DNA from: Paracoccaceae bacterium
Lineage (GTDB): Bacteria; Pseudomonadota; Alphaproteobacteria; Rhodobacterales; Rhodobacteraceae
Reading direction: 5' to 3'
Length of the DNA: 42,539 nt
NCBI GenBank assembly: GCA_026707935.1
Contig: JAPOVX010000036.1
Coordinates: 1 to 42,539 of the forward strand
Part shown: in pieces, positions 23,182 through 33,188 of the stretch
Numbering within the stretch: position 1 is the stretch's first letter
How the letters are laid out: each line of letters begins with the position of its first letter
Position numbers and translations under genes: made by a program
Notes under the pieces: generated by a model
Seen by the model: only the letters and a program-made list of their open reading frames with translations
Databases searched by the model: none
Told to the model about the DNA's origin: nothing

Positions 23182-24705
23182 ATGCGACGGAACCGGCGTA
23201 AACGCGCGAGAACGCGGAACCGGACCGGCACGCCCGAAACGCTTGCCGGCACCGAGGGCGGCCGCTTCAATCCGCTCACCCTGAACCAGGTTGAAGCAAT
23301 CAACGCCGCAGCGTTTGAAATCCTGGAGTCAATCGGCCTCTCCGGCGCCCCGATTCGCTTCATCGACGCAGTTGTCGCCGCCGGGGGCCAGTTGACCGGC
23401 AACGACCGCTTGCGGTTTCCTGCGCGTCTGGTCGAAGAGGCGGTCGCGGCAACGGCCGGCCCGGTCCACCTGTGCGGCCAGGACCCGAGGCACGACATGA
23501 AGCTGGCCGATTGCCGGGTTCATACCGGTACCGGGGGCGCTGCGCCGGAAATCATTGACCTGGACACCGGCCGCTATCGTCCCTCGAACCTGAGAGACCT
23601 TCATGACGCGGCCCGCCTCGCGGACACTCTCGAACACGTTCATTTCTTCAGCCGCCCTCTCGTTGCGCGAGACATGCCTGACCCCGAATTGCTCGACATC
23701 AACACCGCGTATGCCTGTTTGGCGGGCACGGCGAAACATGTATGCGTCAGTGCAAGCGACCCGAGGAATGTCGGCGCGATCGGACGGATGTGTTTCGCGG
23801 TTGCCGGGTCACGTGCCGAATTCCTGCGCCGGCCATTCCTTTCTCTCAACGTCAACCACGTTGTCCCGCCCCTCGGCTTCGCCGCTTCGGCATGCGACGT
23901 CCTTGTCAACGCAGTCGAGACAGGGATTCCGGTCCATGTCAATACATTCGGTCAACTCGGTGCGACCGGTCCTGTCACCTTGGCAGGAACGATCGCCCAG
24001 ACCATCGCCGAGACGCTCGCGGGGCTGACGGCAGCATGGTTGATCAACCCCGAGGCAAGGGTCGTCTTCGGACCGAGGCCAATGATTACCGACCTCAGGA
24101 CGGGCACCATGTCGGGTGGCGGCGGGGAACAGGCCTTGTTGAGCGCCGCCTCGATCCAGATGGCACGCCACTACGGATTGGCCAATTCAACGATCGCGGG
24201 CGCGACCGACAGCAAGATCCCGGACGCGCAAAGCGGTCATGAAAAAGGTCTGACCGTCGCAACAGCCGCGCACGCGGGGGCAAACATGATAACGCAGGCC
24301 TGCGGCATGCACGCTGGCCTTATGGGCGTTTCACTCGAGAGCTACGTCATCGACAACGACATGCTTGGAGCCGTACTGAGGTCTCTTGCGCCGATCGAGG
24401 TCAGCGAGGAGACGCTCGCGACCGATGACATCGCGAATGTGGTTGCCGGGGAGGGACACTTCCTTGGTCGCGCAGAAACACTTCGCCGTATGGAGACGGA
24501 CTTCCTCTACCCGGAGGTTTCCGACCGTCACCCACGCGAAACCTGGGAAGCGTCGGGGTCCCAGAACATCACGTCAGTGGCGAATGAGCGTGTCATGTCG
24601 TGCTTGCGTGAGCACTTCCCGTCTCATCTCGATCACTCAATCAGGAATCGTCTGAGGCAGGAATTCGATATCCGTCTGCACCCGGCCTGCGAACGTCCAG
24701 CATGA
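23182..24705 (+). CDS. MttB-superfamily methyltransferase, non-pyrrolysine
   Basis: MttB-family enzymes transfer a methyl group from trimethylamine or quaternary amines (glycine betaine, proline betaine, carnitine) to a corrinoid protein. The 507-aa product has an Arg-rich start (MRRNRRKRARTRNRT) common in alphaproteobacterial members, then PVHLCGQDPRHDMKL, TGTGGAAPEIIDL, NVNHVVPPLGF, MSGGGGEQALLSA and GATDSKIPDAQSGHEKG. The region where archaeal MttB has pyrrolysine reads DAQSGHEK with no amber codon, so this is a non-Pyl member of unknown substrate. ATG 23182 is preferred to TTG 23161 for its family-like opening and GGGG upstream. No corrinoid protein or reactivase is visible in the window. 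It ends the plus-strand arm; the pairing with a DmdA-like gene points to methyl removal. Confidence 0.9.
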   Translation: MRRNRRKRARTRNRTGTPETLAGTEGGRFNPLTLNQVEAINAAAFEILESIGLSGAPIRFIDAVVAAGGQLTGNDRLRFPARLVEEAVAATAGPVHLCGQDPRHDMKLADCRVHTGTGGAAPEIIDLDTGRYRPSNLRDLHDAARLADTLEHVHFFSRPLVARDMPDPELLDINTAYACLAGTAKHVCVSASDPRNVGAIGRMCFAVAGSRAEFLRRPFLSLNVNHVVPPLGFAASACDVLVNAVETGIPVHVNTFGQLGATGPVTLAGTIAQTIAETLAGLTAAWLINPEARVVFGPRPMITDLRTGTMSGGGGEQALLSAASIQMARHYGLANSTIAGATDSKIPDAQSGHEKGLTVATAAHAGANMITQACGMHAGLMGVSLESYVIDNDMLGAVLRSLAPIEVSEETLATDDIANVVAGEGHFLGRAETLRRMETDFLYPEVSDRHPRETWEASGSQNITSVANERVMSCLREHFPSHLDHSIRNRLRQEFDIRLHPACERPA

Positions 24706-24766
24706 CATGAAGGTACGGCCACGGAAAATCCGAGCAATCTCAATCTTCTCTAAGGTTGGGTCTTGT

Positions 24767-24842
24767 TGGTGCCGCTGGAGGGACTCGAACCCCCGACCCC
24801 ATCATTACGAATGATATGCTCTACCTGCTGAGCTACAACGGC
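24767..24842 (-). tRNA. tRNA-Thr (anticodon CGT)
   Basis: A full 76-nt cloverleaf on the minus strand: acceptor GCCGTTG/CAGCGGC, D arm GCTC...GAGC, anticodon stem TATCA/TGATG around loop TTCGTAA (anticodon CGT, reading ACG), T arm GGGTTCGAGTCCC, and encoded CCA. It separates the catabolic cluster from the KDO genes and could be an island boundary, but I see no repeat of its 3' end elsewhere and no integrase. Confidence 0.95.
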
Positions 24843-25026
24843 GCCGTTCGCTCTTACAATGGGGCCGTGTCCGCATCAAGCTCTTGAGCGGGATAATCCC
24901 GACCACGCCGGCGTTTCTTCTCCAAAGCGGTCAAACGCGGAGTGTTTGCCAAGAACTCCAATTCCGGCTTCGTCCAACCGCCGCGCAGCAGGGAACAGCG
25001 CGACGGACCTTACGGGTTGTTCGCGT

Positions 25027-25872
25027 TCAGGACTTCACGATCCGGTCGATTTCAACCAGTTCCCGAAGAAGTCCCGGGAGTTCTGAAAGCGGAATCATGT
25101 TAGGCCCGTCGGACGGCGCCGTGTCGGGATCCTGGTGGCATTCGATGAACAGGGCAGCGCACCCGGCCGCGGCCGCGGCCCGGGCGAGTGGTGCGACAAA
25201 CTCGCGTTGACCGCCCGAGGAGCTTCCAAGCCCTCCGGGAAGCTGGACCGAATGAGTTGCGTCAAACACGACCGGGAATCCTGTCTTTTGCAGAATCGGC
25301 AATGACCGCATGTCCGACACGAGCATGTTGTAGCCGAAACTCGCTCCCCGCTCGCACAGCAAAATGCGTTCGTTACCGGTGCTCGTCAGTTTGTCGACGA
25401 CATTTCCCATGTCCCACGGGGCCATGAACTGGCCCTTCTTGACGTTGATCGCCTTTCCCGTGCGTCCGGCGGCCAGCAATAGATCCGTTTGACGACACAG
25501 GAAGGCCGGGATCTGCAGGACATCAACCGCTTCGGCCACGGTAGCGCACTGTGACGCATCGTGGACATCCGTCAGTACCGGACACCCGAATTCCTCCCGG
25601 ACACGCGCCAGGATTTCCAGCCCGGCCGCCATACCGGGTCCCCGCATTCCTGAAATACTGCTCCGGTTGGCCTTGTCGAAACTGGCCTTGAACACGAACC
25701 CGGCCCCTGTGCCGGAGCAGGCGCCTATCAGCCGTTCAGCCATCATTCGCGCGTGGTCAAGCGATTCCAGCTGGCATGGTCCGGCGATCAGGGACAATGC
25801 GCCCCCGTTGTCGAAGACGACATCGTTGACGGCAACGGTCCGGCCGGTCGACCCGTCGGGCAAGCCGCTCAC
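25027..25872 (-). CDS. kdsA: 3-deoxy-8-phosphooctulonate synthase
   Basis: Condenses phosphoenolpyruvate with arabinose 5-phosphate to KDO 8-phosphate for lipopolysaccharide. The 281-aa product has [10 protein letters not shown] (near 30), [60 protein letters not shown] and [17 protein letters not shown]. The Cys in AGPCQLES marks the metal-dependent class; E. coli KdsA has Asn at this place. ATG 25872 overlaps the kdsB stop by 4 bp. It is the last gene of kdsD-kdsB-kdsA, which supplies KDO as a unit. Confidence 0.96.
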   Translation of the reverse strand: MSGLPDGSTGRTVAVNDVVFDNGGALSLIAGPCQLESLDHARMMAERLIGACSGTGAGFVFKASFDKANRSSISGMRGPGMAAGLEILARVREEFGCPVLTDVHDASQCATVAEAVDVLQIPAFLCRQTDLLLAAGRTGKAINVKKGQFMAPWDMGNVVDKLTSTGNERILLCERGASFGYNMLVSDMRSLPILQKTGFPVVFDATHSVQLPGGLGSSSGGQREFVAPLARAAAAAGCAALFIECHQDPDTAPSDGPNMIPLSELPGLLRELVEIDRIVKS

Positions 25873-26669
25873 CTGTGCCTCTCCGCGTGAAGAATCGCCT
25901 CCATCCGCACGACATCGACCGGATTGTTCACTTCCTGAATCTCCCGGCCGCGGGCATCGACCTCAACACAGAGGACCGGTTCACCGTTTTCCAGATACCT
26001 CAACTGCTCCAACCCTTCCCGGGACTCGAGCCTGCCCTCCGGCCATTGTGCATAGGCCTCCAGGGACGCTCGTCGATAGGCGTAAACCCCGATGTGATGG
26101 AAAATGTCTCCGGCCATCTCCGCCACTTGATCGCGCCCGACATAGGGAATGATTTCCTTTGAAAAGTAAAGCGCCCGCCAATCCGCATCGAAAACGACCG
26201 TCGTGGCTCCGACCCGGTTCTCCTGCCGATCCTGGACGAATTTGCCCAATGCATGGGAATCGCAACGCAATACCGGTGTTGCGACCCCGACCGACTGGTC
26301 GGACGAGAGTGAATAGATCAGCTGTTCGACAAAAGCGGGCGGGATTAACGGCGCGTCTCCCTGCAGGTTGACCACGACGTCAATGTCAGCATCCAGACTC
26401 TTCAGCGCTTCAGCGCAACGCTCGGTTCCGTTCCGGCACTCCGACGACGTCATCAGGACCTGCGCACCGAATTGCTCGGCGTGATCCCGGATTCGCTGAT
26501 CATCCGTCGCAACATGCACGGCATCGACGAAGTTCACTTCGCGTGCTGTCTCCCAACTCCTCCGGATCAGTGACTTGGCGGTTCCGTCAAATCCCCTGAT
26601 CTCGGCCAGGGCCTTGCCCGGAAACCGCTTCGAGCCATACCGGGCCGGAATGATGACGACTGCCTTCAC
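25869..26669 (-). CDS. kdsB: CMP-KDO synthetase
   Basis: Activates KDO with CTP to CMP-KDO, the donor for lipid A glycosylation. The 266-aa product has the nucleotide-binding start [18 protein letters not shown] (PARxxSxRxPGK motif), [25 protein letters not shown] and [11 protein letters not shown] (metal-binding Asp). Length is normal to slightly long. It overlaps both neighbours by 4 bp, which indicates a translationally coupled operon. Confidence 0.96.
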   Translation of the reverse strand: MKAVVIIPARYGSKRFPGKALAEIRGFDGTAKSLIRRSWETAREVNFVDAVHVATDDQRIRDHAEQFGAQVLMTSSECRNGTERCAEALKSLDADIDVVVNLQGDAPLIPPAFVEQLIYSLSSDQSVGVATPVLRCDSHALGKFVQDRQENRVGATTVVFDADWRALYFSKEIIPYVGRDQVAEMAGDIFHHIGVYAYRRASLEAYAQWPEGRLESREGLEQLRYLENGEPVLCVEVDARGREIQEVNNPVDVVRMEAILHAERHR

Positions 26670-27667
26670 CGGACTCCCGCGCGCAGGCAGTCGTGGACAT
26701 GCACCAATCCGACGAGCCGGCCATCACCATCGGTGACGCAAAGTGACGTAATGCCGTTTTCGTTCATGATGCCGAGTGCCTCGGAGACAAGCGTGTCCTC
26801 GTCGATCGAAAGGGGAGATCGTGTGGCGACATCCTGGGCTGTCTGCTCAAGCAGATCTTCGAGGTTTCGCCGAATATCGCCATCCGTAATGACGCCGACA
26901 GCCGTATCTCCTTCGACCACCAGCGCGGTCCCGAACCCCTTCGCCGTCATTTCGACCAGGACTTCACCCATCGGGCTGGCCCCCCGAACAACCGGGAGTT
27001 CATCCCCGCGGTGCATGATATCCCGGGCCCGGAGCAACTGGGCGCCGAGCCGTCCGCCCGGGTGCAGAACCTGAAACCTGTCCGCCCTGAAACCGCGGAA
27101 CTCCATCAGGGTCACGGCAAGCGCGTCGCCAAGCGCAAGTGCACATGTGGTCGATGTCGTCGGGGCCAGCCCGATCGCACAGGCTTCGATGGCTTCCGGA
27201 AGCAAAAGGACAACATCGGCCGCCTTTGCCAGCATGCTGTCCGTTTTCTGTGTCATTGCCACAAGCGGGACGGAGAACCTGCGGCTGTAGTTGACGATGT
27301 CCCCGATTTCTCCGGTGTCTCCGGAATTCGAAAGCAGCAGACACGAATCTCCGCCGGTGATCATCCCTAGGTCACCATGGGATGCCTCGGCAGGATGGAC
27401 AAATTGGGCAGGAGTTCCAGTGCTTGCCAAGGTGGAGGCGATCTTCCGGGCAACATGGCCCGACTTGCCCATGCCGCTGACAATGACGCGTCCGGGTTGG
27501 TTGAGGATCAACTCCACCGCCGCCGCCAGCGAGTCCGGCACCTTGTCCGCAAGTCCGAGGACGGCTTCGCCCTCCATTCGCAGAACACGGGCCGCTGTCG
27601 CCTTGACCCGCGCTACGTGCCGCGTGGCATCGGGCCCGTCAGGCAAAACCGGCTCGCTTCGGCTCAT
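26666..27667 (-). CDS. kdsD: Arabinose 5-phosphate isomerase (KdsD/KpsF/GutQ family)
   Basis: Interconverts ribulose 5-phosphate and arabinose 5-phosphate, the first KDO step. The 333-aa product has an N-terminal SIS domain (RVIVSGMGKSGHVARKIASTLASTGT, HPAEASHGDLGMI, LLSNSGDTGEI, PTTSTTCALALGDALA) and two C-terminal CBS domains (from about residue 210; VITDGDIRRNLED and ENGITSLCVTDGDGRLVGLVHVHDCL). ATG 27667 is chosen because GGAAA precedes it; the open frame extends 23 codons further. It is first in the kds operon and overlaps kdsB by 4 bp. Confidence 0.96.
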   Translation of the reverse strand: MSRSEPVLPDGPDATRHVARVKATAARVLRMEGEAVLGLADKVPDSLAAAVELILNQPGRVIVSGMGKSGHVARKIASTLASTGTPAQFVHPAEASHGDLGMITGGDSCLLLSNSGDTGEIGDIVNYSRRFSVPLVAMTQKTDSMLAKAADVVLLLPEAIEACAIGLAPTTSTTCALALGDALAVTLMEFRGFRADRFQVLHPGGRLGAQLLRARDIMHRGDELPVVRGASPMGEVLVEMTAKGFGTALVVEGDTAVGVITDGDIRRNLEDLLEQTAQDVATRSPLSIDEDTLVSEALGIMNENGITSLCVTDGDGRLVGLVHVHDCLRAGVR

Positions 27668-27964
27668 CTGGATTTCCGTTCGTATCCCCACGTGCGCGGC
27701 ACACGGAAGAAACCGGCGCCCGCGGGTTCCCTGCACAGATTATGGCTGGACATGCAACAATTGATTCCCGCCGCCATTCAACCGGGCGGTTGCAGCGGCC
27801 TCTTCCATCCTCGCCCGTAACCTGATCGAATGCCCGCACCTGCAGGCGGGCACCGTCAATCACAACAGTCGGAGAGTGGCGTTGACGCCAGATGCGGTGG
27901 TCTGCCTGGCCGGCCGGTCCCGTTCGGAACAGCCAGTTCCCCGGTCCAGACCGCCTTCCCGGAC
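27668..27964. other. Intergenic region between nrdJ and kdsD
   Basis: No gene is supported. TGCCCGC (27831-27837) and GCGGGCA (27846-27852) form a perfect 7-bp stem with an 8-nt loop, about 110 bp after the nrdJ stop. Without a U-tract it is only a weak terminator candidate. The kdsD promoter should lie nearer 27668-27800, but I could not assign hexamers. Confidence 0.35.
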
Positions 27965-30900
27965 CTAGCTGCAGCCGCTGGTGGCGCCACAGGTGTTGCA
28001 CTTGAGGCACGTGCCGTTGCGTACCAGCGAATAGTTGCCGCATTCGCCGCAAGCATCACCCTCGAAACCCTGAATCCGCGCAAGCTCCCGAGCGCGAAGC
28101 TCCCCCGTCTCCGGCGTTGCCGCCACTGCACCGTTACCTCCACGGTTGTCGGGCACGACTTCGCTCTCTTCGCTCAACCCCGCCTCGACCGTCGGCAATC
28201 TCTTGCGCAGGTAACCCGTCGAGGACAGCTGGCGGATCAGTTCGATGGAATGGGATGGCGAGCCCCTGCTCGACCCGCGCAGCCGGTTCTCGCTGGTCTC
28301 GACAACCCCGTCGCCGAGATCATCGAAGCTCGTCCCCTTGGGCTTGATGTGCGCCAGGTCCGTCCGGTCGAGGTACGAGACCGCCAGTTCGCGGAAGATG
28401 TAATCGAGAACCGAAGTGGCATTCATGATGTTGTCGTTTCCGTGAACCAGTCCGGCCGGTTCGAAGCGCGTAAACGTGAAGGCCTCGACGAATTCCTCCA
28501 GCGGCACGCCGTACTGCAGGCCCACCGAAATGGCGATGGCGAAATTGTTCATCATCGCCCGGAACCCGGCCCCTTCCTTGTGCATGTCAATGAAGATCTC
28601 GCCGAGCGTCCCGTTCGGGTATTCACCCGTCCGCAGGTAGACCTTGTGGCCGCCGACCGTCGCCTTTTGCGTGTACCCCTTGCGCCGACCCGGCAGGCGT
28701 CTGCGCTCGTGGTGGATCACCTTTTCGACAATGCGTTCCGCGATGGATCGCGTGGCGACCGCTTCAAGCGCATCATCCGGACCATCGGCCAGGTCCGATT
28801 CCCCGTCGGCAACGATCGCCGATGACAATGGCTGCGAGAGCTTGGAGCCGTCGCGGTACAACGCCGTTGCCTTGATCCCCAGTCTCCAGCTTTGCTCGTA
28901 GGCCTCGAGGCAATCGCGTGTCGTCGCGTTGTTCGGCATATTGACCGTCTTGGAAATCGCCCCGGAAATGAATCCCTGTGCCGCAGCCATCATGGACAGG
29001 TGGCTCGAGACCGACAGGCTGCGCGTGCCGGTTCGTCCGCACGGGTTGGCGCAATCGAAAACGTGGTAATGTTCCTCGGCGAGGCCAGGCGCGCCTTCAA
29101 GCGTCATCGTCCCGCATGCGAAACAGTTGGCCGCTTCGATCTGCGCCCTGGTGAACCCGAGGTGAGCCAACAGGTCGAACGCCGGGTCGGCGAGTCGTCC
29201 TTCGGGAATTGCAAGGGTGTCACGGCAAAACTCGGTCCCCAGGCTCGTCGGGTTGAACACGAAGCGGATGTCGAACGCCGACGGGATCGCGAGTTCCAGC
29301 CTGTCGATTTCCCGCTTGCCGAACCCGTGTTCGGCGAGGGTCTCGTGGTTGATTTCCGGCGCGCCACGAAGGGTGCAGGCGCCAACGGCGTATCGAACGA
29401 TTCTCTCGATTTCCGGTGCCCCATAGCCGAGCGCCTTCAGCGCGGCAGGAACCGACTTGTTGATGATCTTGAAGTATCCTCCGCCCGCGAGTTTCTTGAA
29501 CTTGACCAGCGAAAAGTCAGGTTCGATTCCCGTCGTATCGCAATCCATGACCAGGCCGATCGTCCCCGTCGGCGCAATCACGCTTACCTGGGCATTCCTG
29601 AAACCATGCATCTCGCCAAGCGCAATCGCTTCGCCCCAGCAGGACTCCGCGTACCTCGAAACCTCCTCGTCGGGGCAATTGGCGTGGTCCAGCGGAACCG
29701 GTGCAACGCCCAGTTGTTCGTAACCCATCGATTCGCCGCGCGCCGCGCGCTGGTGATTTCTCATCACGCGCATCATGTGTTCGGCATTGGCTGCATATCC
29801 GGGGAACGGACCGAGTTCCGCCGCGATTTCGGCCGATGTCCTGTACGCAACACCCGAAAGAATGGAGGTCAACGCACCGCAGAGCGAACGGGCTTCGGTG
29901 GAATCGTAGCCGAGGCCCAATGTCATGAACAGGCCGCCGATATTGGCGTATCCGAGGCCCAGGGTCCGGAACCGAAACGACAGTTCGGCAATCCGCCTGC
30001 TCGGGAACTGGGCCATCATGACCGAAATCTCGAGTGCGATCGTCCACAAACGAATCGCGTGAGCATAATCGTCAATCCGCAATTCTCCGTCTTTCAGGAA
30101 GCGGAGGAGATTGAGGCTTGCGAGGTTGCAGGCCGTATCGTCGAGAAACATGTACTCCGAGCAGGGATTGGAAGCCTTGATGTCTCCGTCTGCCGGACAG
30201 GTGTGCCACCCGTTTATCGTGTCATGGAACTGGACGCCGGGATCGGCACAGGCCCACGCGGCGTGCCCAATCTGTTCCCAGAGCGCGCGTGCCTTGACCT
30301 TGCGGTCGAGTGCTCCGTCCGTGCGCCGCGAAAGCTCCCAGTCGCCGTCGTCCTTCAGTGCCTTCATGAAGGCGTCGGTCACGCGCACGGAGTTGTTCGA
30401 ATTCTGGCCCGAAACAGTTACATACGCCTCGGAGTCCCAGTCGGTCTCATAGACCGGAAACTCCATTCCCGTGTACCCTTGACGTGCATATTGCAGAACG
30501 CGGTTGATGTAGGTCTCCGGCACGCACGCCCGTTTTGCCGAGCGGATGGCCTTCCGAAGTGACGAATTGACAACGGGGTCGACGGCATCTTCTTCCCGGC
30601 CATCCCATGACCGCACGGCGGAAAAGATCCGGTTGAGCTCCCGCTCGTGGATTCTTGATCCCGCGACCATCGATGCGACCTTCTGCTCTTCAATGACCTT
30701 CCAGTTGATAAAGTCCTCGATGTCCGGATGGTCCATGTCACAAATGACCATCTTGGCGGCCCGCCTGGTCGTACCGCCGGACTTGATGGCCCCGGCTGCA
30801 CGGTCGCCGATCTTCAGGAAGGACATGAGGCCTGACGACTTCCCTCCCCCCGAAAGGGGCTCGCTCTCTGCCCGGAGGGAAGAGAAATTTGTCCCGGTAC

Positions 30901-31612
30901 CGGATCCGTACTTGAACAGCCGGGCTTCCCGGACCCAAAGGTCCATGATGCCGCCCTCATTGACGAGATCGTCACCGACTGACTGAATGAAACACGCGTG
31001 GGGCTGGGGGTGCTCGTAGGCACTCGCCGACTGAGTCAGTTCTTCGGTAACGGGATCGACATAGTAGTGCCCCTGGCCGGGGCCATCGATTCCGTACGCC
31101 CAGTGCAGGCCGGTATTGAACCACTGCGGTGAGTTCGGAGCGGCCATCTGCCGGGCGAGCATGAATTTCATCTCGTCCCGAAACGTCCGGGCATCCTCCT
31201 CGGAGTCGAACATGCCTCCTTTCCAGCCCCAGTACGTCCAGGCACCCGCCATCCGGTCGAACACCTGCTTGGCGGACGTCTCTCCCTGATAGTCCCCGGA
31301 GGTTTCCTCGTCGGACTTGTGCCGGATCGAGTTCCCGTTTTCGGTCAACCCGGCCGGCACAGATCGCCACAGGAATTCAGGAACACCCGGTTCCGGAACC
31401 CGATTGAAATCTTTCGCGATCCGTGACTTGCGGAAGTATTTCTGCGCAATCACATCGGCAGCGACCTGGGAATAGTCCTCGGGAACTTCAACCTCGTCGA
31501 GTGAAAAGACGATCGAACCATCCGTGTTGCGAATCTCCGACACGGTCTCGCGAAACTTGATTCCTGAGTATGCGTCCTTGCCTTTCTGCGTGAAGCGTCG
31601 TTTGATTTTCAT
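27965..31612 (-). CDS. nrdJ: Adenosylcobalamin-dependent (class II) ribonucleotide reductase
   Basis: Reduces ribonucleotides to deoxyribonucleotides using a B12-derived radical, with or without oxygen. The 1215-aa length is typical of alphaproteobacterial NrdJ. Features: [21 protein letters not shown] near 80; [37 protein letters not shown] (active-site Cys); [43 protein letters not shown] (catalytic Asn/Cys/Glu region); [21 protein letters not shown]; and a C-terminal Cys-rich tail [22 protein letters not shown], probably for reduction by thioredoxin and metal binding. ATG 31612 has only a weak ribosome-binding site but gives the normal start [14 protein letters not shown]. It is a single-gene unit with candidate NrdR sites upstream. 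It implies a B12 supply. Confidence 0.97.
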   Translation of the reverse strand: MKIKRRFTQKGKDAYSGIKFRETVSEIRNTDGSIVFSLDEVEVPEDYSQVAADVIAQKYFRKSRIAKDFNRVPEPGVPEFLWRSVPAGLTENGNSIRHKSDEETSGDYQGETSAKQVFDRMAGAWTYWGWKGGMFDSEEDARTFRDEMKFMLARQMAAPNSPQWFNTGLHWAYGIDGPGQGHYYVDPVTEELTQSASAYEHPQPHACFIQSVGDDLVNEGGIMDLWVREARLFKYGSGTGTNFSSLRAESEPLSGGGKSSGLMSFLKIGDRAAGAIKSGGTTRRAAKMVICDMDHPDIEDFINWKVIEEQKVASMVAGSRIHERELNRIFSAVRSWDGREEDAVDPVVNSSLRKAIRSAKRACVPETYINRVLQYARQGYTGMEFPVYETDWDSEAYVTVSGQNSNNSVRVTDAFMKALKDDGDWELSRRTDGALDRKVKARALWEQIGHAAWACADPGVQFHDTINGWHTCPADGDIKASNPCSEYMFLDDTACNLASLNLLRFLKDGELRIDDYAHAIRLWTIALEISVMMAQFPSRRIAELSFRFRTLGLGYANIGGLFMTLGLGYDSTEARSLCGALTSILSGVAYRTSAEIAAELGPFPGYAANAEHMMRVMRNHQRAARGESMGYEQLGVAPVPLDHANCPDEEVSRYAESCWGEAIALGEMHGFRNAQVSVIAPTGTIGLVMDCDTTGIEPDFSLVKFKKLAGGGYFKIINKSVPAALKALGYGAPEIERIVRYAVGACTLRGAPEINHETLAEHGFGKREIDRLELAIPSAFDIRFVFNPTSLGTEFCRDTLAIPEGRLADPAFDLLAHLGFTRAQIEAANCFACGTMTLEGAPGLAEEHYHVFDCANPCGRTGTRSLSVSSHLSMMAAAQGFISGAISKTVNMPNNATTRDCLEAYEQSWRLGIKATALYRDGSKLSQPLSSAIVADGESDLADGPDDALEAVATRSIAERIVEKVIHHERRRLPGRRKGYTQKATVGGHKVYLRTGEYPNGTLGEIFIDMHKEGAGFRAMMNNFAIAISVGLQYGVPLEEFVEAFTFTRFEPAGLVHGNDNIMNATSVLDYIFRELAVSYLDRTDLAHIKPKGTSFDDLGDGVVETSENRLRGSSRGSPSHSIELIRQLSSTGYLRKRLPTVEAGLSEESEVVPDNRGGNGAVAATPETGELRARELARIQGFEGDACGECGNYSLVRNGTCLKCNTCGATSGCS

Positions 31613-31693
31613 GAATGCCCCGGTGATTTGCGACCCGTGGAGGCCGCTTGTTTTTGTTTTTTATCGAACAATCAGTAGCTTCGCGCCCTCCGT

Positions 31694-31729
31694 GCACAAT
31701 GTCTTGGTTGCATGCGCAACATCTGGTGT
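31694..31729 (-). promoter_or_regulatory. Two candidate NrdR boxes upstream of nrdJ
   Basis: NrdR represses ribonucleotide reductase genes through two 16-bp boxes of consensus ACACWATATMTWGTGT (from memory). On the minus strand, ACACCAGATGTTGCGC (31729-31714) and AACCAAGACATTGTGC (31709-31694) each match about 11 of 16 positions. They are spaced about 20 bp centre to centre, near two helical turns, and lie 82-117 bp before the nrdJ start. The usual spacing is nearer three turns, so the call is tentative. Confidence 0.4.
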
Positions 31730-32109
31730 AACGATAAGACAGATGGACAATCTGTACGACGGAATCATGCACGTCAAGAAAAAATGCGGCCCGGCCGGAT
31801 AATTTCCCGCCCGTAGTCACCGTTGTCCTTGAATCCGTCATCGAGCGTGCACCGGGACGATCGGGCAAATTCCCGCCAACGTGTTGAATGTAACGGTCTT
31901 TCCAGCCGCGTGCATGCGGCTGTCGTTCAGGGAGGCGTCACGGCAAGCGGCGGGAAGAGAATGTCGGAAAGCCGTACGTCCGGACTTGGATCAATCGATC
32001 CCAACCCGCAAACCTCCCGGCGGGTGAGTCCATCGCCACGTGCAGGTCCGGTCCGGTCCCCGGCAGCCGGAAACCAGGGACAGTCATCTCACGAAACCGC
32101 CCGGGAATT
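31730..32109. other. Intergenic region, nothing recognised
   Basis: No convincing gene, RNA or repeat is seen between the nrdJ control region and the aquaporin stop. I looked for a cobalamin riboswitch because nrdJ needs B12 and saw no recognisable B12 box. Confidence 0.4.
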
Positions 32110-32778
32110 TCATTTCTCGCCCTCGGCCAACAGCCAGGCGAAGACCCGGGTCGCCACGACCGCTGCCACGAGTTGGGCAAGCACGAAAGCCGGCACATGT
32201 AGCGGAACGATCCCGGAAAACGTGTCGGTGAATCCCCGGGCTATTGTGACCGCCGGATTCGCGAAGGACGTCGACGAAGTATACCAGTACCCCGCCATGA
32301 TGACCAAGCCAACGGCCCAGGGAGTCGCCCGCGGCCGGTATCGAATCGTCCCGAGAATCGCGGCTATCAGGCCGAATGTCGCGACGAATTCCCCGGTCCA
32401 CTGGTGGATGCCGGTTCTTGACGTGGTCGAAGCTGAAAACATCGGTTCCGAGAACATCACATGTGCCACCATGACACCGGCCAGGCCGGCCGTGATCTGG
32501 ACCAACCAGTACAGGATCGCGTGAGATGTGCTGATTTCTCTCCGTATCAGGAAACAAAGAGTTACGGCCGGATTGAAGTGAGCGCCCGATACCGGACCAA
32601 GGACGAGAATGAGGACGACAAGAATCGCTCCGGTCGCGAGCGAGTTTGCGAGAAGCGCCAAGGCGGTGTTTCCGCCGGCAAGGGATTCAGCCATGATGCC
32701 CGAGCCGACGACGGTCGCGAGCAGGAACGCAGTACCGAGCGCTTCTGCAACCAGCCTGCGAACTGTTCCCTTTGCCAT
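32110..32778 (-). CDS. Aquaporin/glycerol-facilitator family channel (MIP)
   Basis: Inner-membrane channel for water or small neutral solutes. The 222-aa product has six predicted helices and both half-helix NPA motifs, HFNPAVTL (near 68) and FANPAVTIAR (near 195, followed by the selectivity-filter Arg). The start MAKGTVRRLVAEALGTAFLL is usual for AqpZ/AqpS-like bacterial proteins. ATG 32778 follows AGGTGAGCAGGG. Some alphaproteobacterial members lie beside arsenic genes and export arsenite (from memory), but no ars gene is visible here, so the substrate is open. Confidence 0.92.
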   Translation of the reverse strand: MAKGTVRRLVAEALGTAFLLATVVGSGIMAESLAGGNTALALLANSLATGAILVVLILVLGPVSGAHFNPAVTLCFLIRREISTSHAILYWLVQITAGLAGVMVAHVMFSEPMFSASTTSRTGIHQWTGEFVATFGLIAAILGTIRYRPRATPWAVGLVIMAGYWYTSSTSFANPAVTIARGFTDTFSGIVPLHVPAFVLAQLVAAVVATRVFAWLLAEGEK

Positions 32779-33188
32779 CCCTGCTCACCTTCCCGAATCT
32801 GCCGTCTCTTCGTTCGGTCTCGGACGCCGAACCGAATCCGTGGCGCTTGGTTACCCGCGTGTTTCGGACAAACCGCCAAAGAATTGCAAGTGGCCGCGCT
32901 CCGACTCCCCGTCTGGGAAAGGCGACACGATTTGGCGGGATTCCGGTGTTGGCGTCGACCGTCGGAATCGGCTTCGGTTTGCGGTCGTACCCCTCTCCAT
33001 GAAGCTCGGACGGTTTCGTAAACTGGCCGGGTCATCGTGCGGCAGCCAAGGAACTATTTCTAGTCGGAAGGCAAAAGCAGGGATCGAACGTCGATCTGTC
33101 CATTCGGGGGCGCACCCGGTCGGTCTGCCGACAAACCCGGTTTTCGCGATGATCCCGTCCTGGCTTCTTGCCTGTCGGACTGTCATCG
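32779..33188. other. Intergenic region, nothing recognised
   Basis: This 410-bp stretch between two minus-strand genes contains only short overlapping frames without family character. The aquaporin promoter should be just upstream of 32778. Confidence 0.35.

Noticed and set aside
27831..27852. Perfect 7-bp stem-loop after nrdJ as an intrinsic terminator
   Set aside because: No U-tract on either strand and far from the stop; left as a weak note only.
28892..30562. Long plus-strand open frame (556 codons) inside nrdJ
   Set aside because: Antisense to an unmistakable NrdJ; no domain of its own.
31613..32109. Cobalamin riboswitch upstream of nrdJ
   Set aside because: No recognisable B12 box or conserved core was found by eye.
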